Shown here in pieces: positions 17,149-24,570 of a stretch of DNA of 64,000 nucleotides. Position 1 is the first letter of the stretch. Each line of letters opens with the position of its first letter. The DNA lies in the NCBI RefSeq assembly GCF_009807035.1, contig NZ_WUBI01000001.1:1488001-1552000 (forward strand). Direction: 5' to 3'. Both the position numbers and the translations under genes were made by a program. Under the pieces are notes generated by a model that saw only the letters and a program-made list of their open reading frames with translations, did no database searches and was not told where the DNA came from. Origin of the DNA: Paenibacillus dendrobii (GTDB taxonomy: Bacteria > Bacillota > Bacilli > Paenibacillales > Paenibacillaceae).

Positions 17149-17679
17149 ATGATGAGTACAGATTTCCGTTACCCGATCGGAGAATTTACCGCAACCGAGG
17201 CCGTCAGTCCGGCCGAACGCAGCTACTGGATCGATCAACTTCGCGCTTTGCCGGGTCAGGTGAGGGATGCCGTTCACAACTTGAACGATGAACAGCTCGA
17301 TACGCCTTACCGGCCAGGCGGCTGGACCGTACGTCAGGTGGTGCATCATCTGGCTGACAGCCATATGAATTCGCTGCTTCGGATCAAACTCGCGTTAACC
17401 GAAGATGAACCCGTGATCAAGCCCTACGAAGAAGCACTCTGGGCCGAACTTGCGGACTCTACTGCTCCCGCTCCGGAGATATCGCTCAAGATGCTGGATG
17501 GAATCCATGCGCGTATGGTGATGCTGTTTAAAAATCTGAAGGAAGAAGACTGGCAGCGTTCCTATGTACATCCAGTCAACGGAAAGACAAGACTTGACCG
17601 TCATCTCGGCCTCTATGCCTGGCACGGACGCCATCATCTTGCACATATCACCTCGCTTAGCCGCCGGATGGACTGGTAA
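17149..17679 (+). CDS. YfiT/BstA-like bacillithiol transferase or metal-dependent hydrolase (DinB superfamily)
   Basis: The 176-residue protein carries the YfiT signature YRPGGWTVRQVVHHLADSH, with metal-ligand histidine H67, and LYAWHGRHHLAHI, with H159 and H163. These form the three-histidine metal site of the DinB four-helix-bundle fold. B. subtilis YfiT was first called a putative metal-dependent hydrolase and later linked to bacillithiol S-transferase activity. It would conjugate the low-molecular-weight thiol bacillithiol to electrophiles in the cytoplasm. FosB, another bacillithiol enzyme, is encoded at 36546. The ATG follows TGAGGAGG and is monocistronic, with a possible promoter TTTACG-18-TATAAG upstream. 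Confidence 0.85.
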   Translation: MMSTDFRYPIGEFTATEAVSPAERSYWIDQLRALPGQVRDAVHNLNDEQLDTPYRPGGWTVRQVVHHLADSHMNSLLRIKLALTEDEPVIKPYEEALWAELADSTAPAPEISLKMLDGIHARMVMLFKNLKEEDWQRSYVHPVNGKTRLDRHLGLYAWHGRHHLAHITSLSRRMDW

Positions 17680-17773
17680 TCGTTTCGCTCCCGCCTAAGA
17701 TGGTTAACTTGTGGGTATTCAGGGGAAATGCAGTCTATGGGTATGTTCCCAGCACCCCCATGAAATACTATAT

Positions 17774-17803
17774 AAATTGAAATAAAGTTGGTTATTTCAA
17801 TTT
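17774..17803. promoter_or_regulatory. Inverted repeat upstream of yhgE-like gene (operator candidate)
   Basis: Perfect 12-bp arms AAATTGAAATAA / TTATTTCAATTT separated by AGTTGG, 40 bp upstream of the start codon. The geometry resembles a TetR-family operator, but no TetR gene is adjacent. Confidence 0.6.
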
Positions 17804-17843
17804 ACGTAACAATAACCGTTTTATAGGCGAGGTAGGCGATCCA

Positions 17844-19988
17844 ATGAAAAACATTGCACTTATTTTTGGCAGGGACATTCGTAATATTGCAACGAACTGG
17901 GCGGCGCTGGTCATCATTCTGGGACTTGTCATGCTGCCTTCGTTGTATGCCTGGTTTAACATCAAAGCCTCCTGGGACCCGTATGGCAACACAGGCGATA
18001 TCGCCATTGCCGTGGCTAACAATGACAAAGGCACCACGCTGAAAGGCAAAGCCATCAACCTCGGCAATGAAGTGGTCAATTCCTTGAAGGACAATCACAA
18101 GCTTGGATGGCGCTTCGTCAGTGAAGGAGATGCCATGCGAGGCGTACGTCACGGCGATTATTATGCCAGCATCGTCATTCCCGAAAGCTTTTCGGCAACC
18201 ATCGCAACCGTCCTTTCCGACAACCCCACCAAAGCTGAGATTCTGTATTATGTCAATGAAAAGGTAAACGCGGTTTCCCCTAAAATTACATCTTCGGGAG
18301 CCAGCGGCATCATCCAGGAAGTCAGCAAAAACTTCGTGAAAACGGCCAACGGCACCATTTTCAAAATTTTTAACGAGCTGGGCATCGAGCTGCAGGAGCA
18401 GCTGCCGACGATCGAAAAGGTACGCTCTCTTGTGTTCAGACTGGAAAAGAGCTTCCCCGAGATCAATCATGCCGTTCAAGTTGCCGCGGAAGATATACAT
18501 AAAACCGATCAGCTCGTGGCAGAAGCTCAAAAAAATCTTCCCTTAATAACGGATATTGCGAAGAACGGTCAAGAGTTCGCGGGCGGACTGGATACCTTCC
18601 TTTCCACCGCATCTGATGCCGCCAAAGACATCGGACCGAATGTGAAGCAGGATCTGCTGCTGCTTCAGCAGACGGCCCTCTCGACCCAGGAGCTCACTTC
18701 CGTGCTGAAGGACCCGAATATCGATCCTTCCGTCGTGACGGATACGCTCGATCATGTTTCGTCCCGTCTCACCCTCGGATTAAAGGTCCAGTCACAGCTT
18801 GTCAACTGGTTTGATCAGCTGAACAAGGTGACCGGAAACCGGCTCGGCTTCGTCAGCACCAAGCTGAAGCAGGTCCAGGACAAAATGAAGCAGCAGCAAA
18901 CCTTGGTGAATAGCATAAGCAGCGCTGTGAAAAAAGGCGAAAAACCCGCTTCCGATCTGGTCGACCGGTTGAATCAAGTGTCGGGTGATGCTTCGCAAAT
19001 TCTAGGTGATATCCTGGGCCGTTACGACAGCGAAATCCAGCCCGCGATTCTTAGTGGAATCCGTAAAGCGCAGCAGACCGCCGAAAAGACACGTACCGTG
19101 CTAAATACTGCCTTAAAAAGCGTGCCGGATGTAAAGAAAATATTGAATGATGCCTCCAAGGGCCTGACCGTTGGAACAAAGGGCATTGGTGACATCCAAA
19201 AGGAGCTTCCCGCAGTCGAAGCCAAGGTCTCCGAGCTGGCTAAGCGAATGAGGGAGTTTGAATCGGAAGGCAGCCTGCAGGAAGTGATCAGCCTGCTCAA
19301 GAACAATTTCCAGCTGGAAAGCCAGTTTTTCGCCGAGCCGGTGGTTTTGAAGGAAAATCAACTGTATCCCATTCCGAACTACGGTTCGGCCATGTCACCG
19401 TTTTTCTCTACGCTGGCGCTATGGGTAGGGGCAACACTCTTGGTCTCGCTGGTGACGACCGAAGTCCATGGAGAGCATTCCTATAAAAGCTACGAGGTTT
19501 ATTTCGGCAGGTTTTTCACGTTTCTGACGCTTGCTCTGCTGCAGTCTGTCTGCGTAACCACCGGAGATATGTTCATTTTGGGAACCTATGTCGTCGACAA
19601 GCCCTGGTTCGTCGTCTTCGGACTCGTTAACAGCGCCGTGTTTATGCTGATTGTGTATACGCTTGTGTCCGTGTTCGGGAATGTTGGTAAAGCGCTCGCC
19701 ATTGTCTTGCTCGTCCTACAGCTGGCCGGATCCGGGGGCACATTCCCGATTCAGACGACACCTGCTTTTTTCCGGGCCATTCATCCTTTTCTGCCGTTTA
19801 CTTACGGTATCGGCATGATGCGGGAATCCGTAGGCGGCATCATATGGAGTATTGTCCGAAACGACCTGCTGATCATGTGCATATATGCAGCCATCACATT
19901 GATCGTAGGACTCGCATTAAAAGGCATCATCAATCAGCTGGCGGCCGGACTCGTCAAGAAGGCCAAAGAAAGCAAGCTCATTCATTAA
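17844..19988 (+). CDS. YhgE/Pip-family membrane protein
   Basis: The 714-residue product has one N-terminal membrane helix in the conserved context DWAALVIILGLVMLPSLYAWFNI-like (about residues 15-38). A long extracytoplasmic region with extended coiled coils (about 180-480) follows, then about five C-terminal helices of the ABC-2 permease type (about 530-700) containing GSGGTFPIQTTPAFFRAIHPFLPF-like sequence. This is the YhgE/Pip layout, shared with the type VII secretion component EsaA and the phage infection protein of Lactococcus. Its molecular function is not established. No type VII secretion genes lie nearby. The gene is monocistronic, preceded by a perfect inverted repeat and followed by a strong terminator. 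Confidence 0.9.
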   Translation: MKNIALIFGRDIRNIATNWAALVIILGLVMLPSLYAWFNIKASWDPYGNTGDIAIAVANNDKGTTLKGKAINLGNEVVNSLKDNHKLGWRFVSEGDAMRGVRHGDYYASIVIPESFSATIATVLSDNPTKAEILYYVNEKVNAVSPKITSSGASGIIQEVSKNFVKTANGTIFKIFNELGIELQEQLPTIEKVRSLVFRLEKSFPEINHAVQVAAEDIHKTDQLVAEAQKNLPLITDIAKNGQEFAGGLDTFLSTASDAAKDIGPNVKQDLLLLQQTALSTQELTSVLKDPNIDPSVVTDTLDHVSSRLTLGLKVQSQLVNWFDQLNKVTGNRLGFVSTKLKQVQDKMKQQQTLVNSISSAVKKGEKPASDLVDRLNQVSGDASQILGDILGRYDSEIQPAILSGIRKAQQTAEKTRTVLNTALKSVPDVKKILNDASKGLTVGTKGIGDIQKELPAVEAKVSELAKRMREFESEGSLQEVISLLKNNFQLESQFFAEPVVLKENQLYPIPNYGSAMSPFFSTLALWVGATLLVSLVTTEVHGEHSYKSYEVYFGRFFTFLTLALLQSVCVTTGDMFILGTYVVDKPWFVVFGLVNSAVFMLIVYTLVSVFGNVGKALAIVLLVLQLAGSGGTFPIQTTPAFFRAIHPFLPFTYGIGMMRESVGGIIWSIVRNDLLIMCIYAAITLIVGLALKGIINQLAAGLVKKAKESKLIH

Positions 19989-19992
19989 ACGG

Positions 19993-20025
19993 GAAAGACG
20001 CATTCCGCTATCGAATGCGTCTTTC
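19993..20025. terminator. Bidirectional terminator
   Basis: GAAAGACGCATTC and GAATGCGTCTTTC pair perfectly around CGCTATC. It lies between the convergent yhgE-like and gerAC genes and can serve both. Confidence 0.88.
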
Positions 20026-20032
20026 TTTTGCT

Positions 20033-21172
20033 TCAAGGCTTAAATGCCGGAACTTCCATGATTTCACCGGTGCTTTTGATCTTCGTTTTGACCGTGCAAC
20101 GGAAAGTTACTTCCGGATAAACCTCATCCCAATTCAGGCTCTTCCACTCTTTATAGCTGATGCTGTTGCGGATTTGCTTGCCGAGCCCTACATTGTCAGA
20201 GCCCTTCTCCTGCATGATAGCGACCATCCGCTCCATCTTGTCGGATATGTAACTGGATATTCCCTGCTGAATTTTTGGAATGTCCCTAGAGTTGCCTAGG
20301 GGAACATTTCCCGTATACTCCATGATGTCCCCTTTGACTTCCAGAAGCATTTCGACGACAAAACCTCCCGCCCGCTTGCGCCATACCTTGAATTTCTTGT
20401 CACTACTCACCGTGCCAAGCATGACCGAACCGTCCAAATCCTGATAATCCAGCTTAATGTAAATTTCGCCTTGCCTGTATTTCCCCCTCGACATGGCGAA
20501 GAGCATGTTATAATCAGCGCTTAATTTTCCAACATACCTATCATCCTTAAATAATCCGAGACCGTCCACGAGGACATTATCCCCTCTTCTTCGAACGACG
20601 GGAGCGACCGGATCTATTCCGTCATCCAGCAAATCTCTCGTGAATTGATACACGTTCACTTGGGGGATGTTTTGATTTTTCCAGTTTTTCTGAAGCAGAT
20701 GATCCACATATTGGCTGGTATTGGGATGATCGGGAAACTCGCTGCTAAGCAGCTCGTTCACGGAACCATTCACGACGGTTATTTTGACGCGGGGCGATAT
20801 GGATGGATCCCTTACCAGATTTTCGATAAGCCTGCGGATTCCTTTTCGGGCGACTTCGGTACTGTACAGGGTGTTCCGCAACTGACCGGTGACAATATTA
20901 CGGCTTGTCTGCCTGGAAAGTTTGATCTTGGCTTCCTTGCTCGAATCCGCTTCCACAGTAATCAATTCCTGTTTGACCTCCTTACCTCCTTCCCCTTGGT
21001 TGATGATCGCCGCCGTTACGAACAGCTTTTGGTCATCATCGAGGTCGTAACCAATGGTATGGTCTATCGCCAATCTTTCCAGGATTTTTTGACTTCTGGC
21101 ACAGCCCGTCACGGACAGGACCATTACACCGAGCACTACGCACCGTAAAATCTTTGCGCCCCGTTTAGGCAT
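20033..21172 (-). CDS. Spore germinant receptor C subunit lipoprotein, second operon
   Basis: The 379-residue lipoprotein has a signal sequence and lipobox SVTGCARS (cysteine at residue 24), the early GerAC phrase LERLAIDHTIGYDLDDD and the late SLNWDEVYPEVTFRCTVK stretch. It is the third gene of an A-B-C ger operon, so the order differs from the A-C-D?-B order of the first operon. Its start overlaps the B-subunit stop by 8 bp. It would be tethered to the outer face of the inner spore membrane. The gene ends close to a bidirectional terminator. Confidence 0.93.
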   Translation of the reverse strand: MPKRGAKILRCVVLGVMVLSVTGCARSQKILERLAIDHTIGYDLDDDQKLFVTAAIINQGEGGKEVKQELITVEADSSKEAKIKLSRQTSRNIVTGQLRNTLYSTEVARKGIRRLIENLVRDPSISPRVKITVVNGSVNELLSSEFPDHPNTSQYVDHLLQKNWKNQNIPQVNVYQFTRDLLDDGIDPVAPVVRRRGDNVLVDGLGLFKDDRYVGKLSADYNMLFAMSRGKYRQGEIYIKLDYQDLDGSVMLGTVSSDKKFKVWRKRAGGFVVEMLLEVKGDIMEYTGNVPLGNSRDIPKIQQGISSYISDKMERMVAIMQEKGSDNVGLGKQIRNSISYKEWKSLNWDEVYPEVTFRCTVKTKIKSTGEIMEVPAFKP

Positions 21173-22250
21173 GGCTTTTAACCCCCGATCGCTTTTGAAT
21201 CAGAAGAAGCAAAATGAGGAATATGGGAAAGAGGAAGGATAAAGCGACCTCAACATAACTTACTACTTTCAGCCACAGCTCGAGCTCAAACAGCGTATCC
21301 GGGATGACCGAAATCAGGAACATCACAAAAACGATGAACAACGACATTACTTTCCGGTCAGCTTTTGGAAAGATATTCTGTGCGTTTTCGCAAGCGGACC
21401 AGGTGTACATGGATGAAGTGACTACCACGGTGAACAATAGGAAGCTGAACAGCAAATTTTCCAGTCTTTCCACAAAAGGCAATTGAATGTAGGCTAGCAT
21501 ATCCAGTAAAGGATAAAGCATGATTTTCAGTTGTTCCAAGCTAAAGAAACCAAAGCTGACAAATACAAGCGAAAGATAGGTCAAGGTTGTCATGAGGTTG
21601 CCGATTTGCACGGATCTCATCCACTTTTTGGATCTGTCCGCGTAAGGCATGACAAACAAAATCAATTCATAGCCCGCAAAAGCAGCAAACATCTCTACCG
21701 CGCCGCTCAGCATATTTCTCCCCCCTTTGAACACGAAAGGAGTCATACGCTCTAACTCAAAATCATTCGAAAAAGCGAACAATAAAAAAAACATCCACAA
21801 TATCAACATGGAAAAGACGGTTGCAGTCTTCCCGATATTGTAAATCCCTTTGGTCACGAGAAACAAAACCAACAGATCGAAACAACCCTTCAACATCAGC
21901 GGGGAGGCGCTAGGGAAAGCAATGAGCTGAAAAATATGGATATACTGCTTTCCGACCAAACATCCAATGATGGCGAAGTATGCTGTCAGGAAAAAATAGA
22001 TAGGGATGGTAATGAATCTCGGGATGGACTTGTCCATAATTTCGAATACAGAGATGCCGTTTCCGATCCGGTTAACCATCGCGATCAGGACAATGTTCAA
22101 CGCGGCTGCGCAGCCCAGAATCAAGATAGACAGCCATCCATTCGTTCCAAAATACACGGCTGCCTTTCTGGAGAGGCTAAGCGCTGCTACGCCTGTTTGA
22201 ATCATGAACACCAGCAAGGCGATATGAGATGAATACAATCTTTCTTTCAT
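21165..22250 (-). CDS. Spore germinant receptor B subunit, second operon
   Basis: The 361-residue protein has about ten hydrophobic segments, and GerAB hallmarks are present: a short N-terminal SSHIALLVFMIQTGVAALSL helix, a QLPFVERLENL-like loop before helix eight, and a final short basic tail. It would be the integral-membrane ligand-binding subunit of this receptor. It starts 14 bp after the A-subunit stop and overlaps the C-subunit start. It is clearly diverged from the GerAB encoded at 9976, so the two operons probably respond to different germinants. Confidence 0.92.
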   Translation of the reverse strand: MKERLYSSHIALLVFMIQTGVAALSLSRKAAVYFGTNGWLSILILGCAAALNIVLIAMVNRIGNGISVFEIMDKSIPRFITIPIYFFLTAYFAIIGCLVGKQYIHIFQLIAFPSASPLMLKGCFDLLVLFLVTKGIYNIGKTATVFSMLILWMFFLLFAFSNDFELERMTPFVFKGGRNMLSGAVEMFAAFAGYELILFVMPYADRSKKWMRSVQIGNLMTTLTYLSLVFVSFGFFSLEQLKIMLYPLLDMLAYIQLPFVERLENLLFSFLLFTVVVTSSMYTWSACENAQNIFPKADRKVMSLFIVFVMFLISVIPDTLFELELWLKVVSYVEVALSFLFPIFLILLLLIQKRSGVKSHA

Positions 22251-22264
22251 AGAGACGCCTTCCT

Positions 22265-23683
22265 TTACCGCTTCATTTTTTGACGCACTTTGTTACGCGT
22301 TCGGGATTGCGTCGGCCGTTCTTTCAACATCCAGAACGGACCGCGGATAAAAAGATCCTTCCAATCCTGGAACTCGAGCGGCGCAACCGGAGTGATATAA
22401 GAAGATCCCAGGCTGGTGAGCTTGGATAGATGGATGATAATCACGGAAATTCCAACCATGAGCCCGAAGTTCCCCCATAGCCCGGCCAGAACAATCAGGA
22501 AAAAGCGGGCAAATCGGATGGAAGCGCTCATCACGTAACTTGGGATGACAAAGGACGCAATGGCGGACAATGCCACAGCGATAATCAGAATGTTGCTGGT
22601 CAGGCCGGCTTGTACGGCTGCTTGCCCAATAACGATACCTCCAACAATCCCGATTGTTTGACCGATTTTGCTGGGAAGTCTCGCTCCCGCTTCACGCAAG
22701 AGCTCGATGGTTATCTCCATCAAAAGGGCTTCGAATACAGGAGGAAAAGGAACACGGTTTCGTGACTCAATAAGCGTGTACAGAAGATTCTCGGGAATCA
22801 TCTCATAATGGTAGGTCGTGATGGATACATACGCCGCCGTAAAAGTGATTGTGATGATAAATGCAATATATCTCAGAATCCGCGTTGCCGTACCAATAAC
22901 CCAGCGCTGATAATAGTCGTCCGGCGAGGTAAAAAATTCAAACAGCGACGTCGGCCCGGATATCACCGAAGGACTTTCATCCATGATGACGGCGACCTTT
23001 CCTCCCGAAAGCTTTGACACAATTAAATCAGGCCGCTCACTGGTTAAGAACAACGGAAATATGGTATTGGGATAATCATCGATATGCTGTACAAGCATAT
23101 TGCTATCCACGATGATGTCGATCTCGATGTCCCGAATCCGCTCAATCATGACGTTTACATAATCCATATTGGCAATACCATCGATGTACAGCACAAACAC
23201 ATCGCATTTGACCACTTCACCTACGGAAAGCTGAACGACTTTAAGATGGGAGCTTTTCAGCTTTCGCCTAATGAGAGACAAATTGGTGAACGCCGACTCC
23301 GTAAAAGCATCATGAGGACCGATAATAACCGCTTCCGTCTCCGACTGCTCAATCGCTCGGGAGCTTGGGCCATATAAAGCTACCAGATACACCGAAGTGC
23401 AGTGAAAAACAGCTGCATCGCCCTTGAGTATTCCTTCAATGATCTTCTTATGGTCAGTCACAGCTCTAAATTGGGAATCCATTAACAGATTGTGCATCTC
23501 ATCGGCTTGAATGTTCGCAAACGGCCGCAAAATGTCTCGTTCAAGTGCATTATTGTCAATCAGATGATCAAAAAACACAATATCTGCGGAAAGCAGCGGG
23601 AAATGACGGTGTACAATATCAACGCATTGGTCAAAATCGTGCAGCACATGTGTCAGCGTCACCGGTTCTTGATTAGATGCCAT
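22265..23683 (-). CDS. Spore germinant receptor A subunit, second operon
   Basis: The ATG at 23683 follows GGGAGGGTGG and gives 472 residues, shorter than the 561-residue paralog at 12638 because both the N-terminal lead and the polar C-terminal tail are reduced. The family motif appears as IGPHDAFTESAFTNLSLIRRK. The membrane region includes FPPVFEALLMEITIELLREAG. The protein is the main structural subunit of the receptor in the inner spore membrane. A sigma-G-like promoter lies about 35-63 bp upstream of the start, fitting forespore expression of the whole A-B-C operon. Confidence 0.94.
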   Translation of the reverse strand: MASNQEPVTLTHVLHDFDQCVDIVHRHFPLLSADIVFFDHLIDNNALERDILRPFANIQADEMHNLLMDSQFRAVTDHKKIIEGILKGDAAVFHCTSVYLVALYGPSSRAIEQSETEAVIIGPHDAFTESAFTNLSLIRRKLKSSHLKVVQLSVGEVVKCDVFVLYIDGIANMDYVNVMIERIRDIEIDIIVDSNMLVQHIDDYPNTIFPLFLTSERPDLIVSKLSGGKVAVIMDESPSVISGPTSLFEFFTSPDDYYQRWVIGTATRILRYIAFIITITFTAAYVSITTYHYEMIPENLLYTLIESRNRVPFPPVFEALLMEITIELLREAGARLPSKIGQTIGIVGGIVIGQAAVQAGLTSNILIIAVALSAIASFVIPSYVMSASIRFARFFLIVLAGLWGNFGLMVGISVIIIHLSKLTSLGSSYITPVAPLEFQDWKDLFIRGPFWMLKERPTQSRTRNKVRQKMKR

Positions 23684-23717
23684 CTTGCCACCCTCCCTTG
23701 GAAACATTAGACAGGGT

Positions 23718-23746
23718 TAGTGTGCATTTCAGCTGGAAAAATATAC
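23718..23746 (-). promoter_or_regulatory. Candidate sigma-G promoter of the second ger operon
   Basis: On the minus strand GTATA (23742-23746), 17 bases, then CACACTA (23718-23724). The -35 fits gHATR exactly and the -10 differs from CATnHTA at one base. Confidence 0.55.
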
Positions 23747-23851
23747 GTCAAGTTATCAGAAGGACAACCGCACGAGGCGAATGGATTGACTGTAACTTGG
23801 GAAGGTTTTTCATGAGAGAAGATATGTTAGTTTGTCATCTAATTCGTTAAA

Positions 23852-23882
23852 CAAAAAGAAAAACCGCGGCTGCCCGCGGTTT
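23852..23882 (-). terminator. Terminator of the PadR-family gene
   Basis: On the minus strand AAACCGCGG and CCGCGGTTT pair around GCAG and are followed by TTTCTTTTTG, 17 bp after the stop. Confidence 0.88.
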
Positions 23883-23898
23883 CCCTGTACGTTCGGTC

Positions 23899-24423
23899 TT
23901 ATGAATGTGCATGACTTTCCAGCTCTTGTATGGTCTCCATCAGAAACTTTCGATTGCACTCGAGCAGAGCAAGGCGATGCCTGAAAGACAAGTTCACTCC
24001 GATGCCTTCTTCATGCGTTGGAATCGCGGAACAGGCTTCGATCAGCTCTTTTACTCTATCAAGCTTGATGGCAAGCAGCTCCTTGGCGTCCTTCCGGTCG
24101 ATGTGATCGATGAACATGAGACCAATATCTCCGGCAGGTGTCACGTTTTCCGCATGGATCAATGACGAACGGAGCAGCTCGAAAAAAAGCTTCTTGCCAT
24201 TGTCAGTTATCGAATACGTTTGTCTGGGCGGACGATTGCCTTCCTGCTCTATCGTTACAACGACACACCCCTGCTTATCCAACCGTTTCAAAATGGAATA
24301 TGCCGTTGCTTTTTTCATATCGGACACTTGTCCCAAGTTCCGCTCTATAAAATCGTTAATTTGATACCCATGCTGGCTTTGAGTCATAAGCAGTCCCAAA
24401 ACAAGCAGTTCACGTTCATCCAT
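23899..24423 (-). CDS. PadR-family transcriptional regulator
   Basis: I chose the ATG at 24423, eight bases after GAAGGAG, giving 174 residues. The N-terminal winged helix reads ELLVLGLLMTQSQHGYQINDFI, with KKATAYSILKRLDKQG as recognition region and QTYSITDNGKKLFFELL as wing. This is followed by the C-terminal helical dimerisation domain seen in the longer PadR type. Such proteins usually repress a nearby transporter or stress gene in response to a small aromatic ligand. No obvious target is adjacent, and the inverted repeat inside its own promoter points to autoregulation. The gene stands alone between two terminators. Confidence 0.88.
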   Translation of the reverse strand: MDERELLVLGLLMTQSQHGYQINDFIERNLGQVSDMKKATAYSILKRLDKQGCVVVTIEQEGNRPPRQTYSITDNGKKLFFELLRSSLIHAENVTPAGDIGLMFIDHIDRKDAKELLAIKLDRVKELIEACSAIPTHEEGIGVNLSFRHRLALLECNRKFLMETIQELESHAHS

Positions 24424-24457
24424 ATCCATGACTCCTTCGGCTCTATCGCTAAATACT

Positions 24458-24486
24458 AGTATAGTCATACCTGACTAAAAGGTCAA
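24458..24486 (-). promoter_or_regulatory. PadR gene promoter with internal operator
   Basis: On the minus strand TTGACC (24481-24486), a 17-base spacer and TATACT (24458-24463). The spacer contains the inverted repeat TAGTCA-GGTA-TGACTA (24462-24477), placed to block polymerase. Confidence 0.75.
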
Positions 24487-24535
24487 AAATTTGTTCTTCT
24501 TCGCTGGTAAGATCCGATTGACGTAGAACATTAAA

Positions 24536-24567
24536 AGAGACGCAGAGCATGCTCTGCGTCTCTTTTT
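24536..24567 (-). terminator. Terminator of the hybrid kinase gene
   Basis: A perfect 28-bp palindrome (24536-24563) centred on GAGCATGCTC, with flanking A and T runs, so it can work in both directions. It lies just after the kinase stop on the minus strand. Confidence 0.88.
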
Positions 24568-24570
24568 GTA

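Noticed and set aside
22265..23683. Short second gerA paralog as a truncated pseudogene
   Set aside because: It has the full family core, a good start and intact partner genes; it lacks only variable ends.
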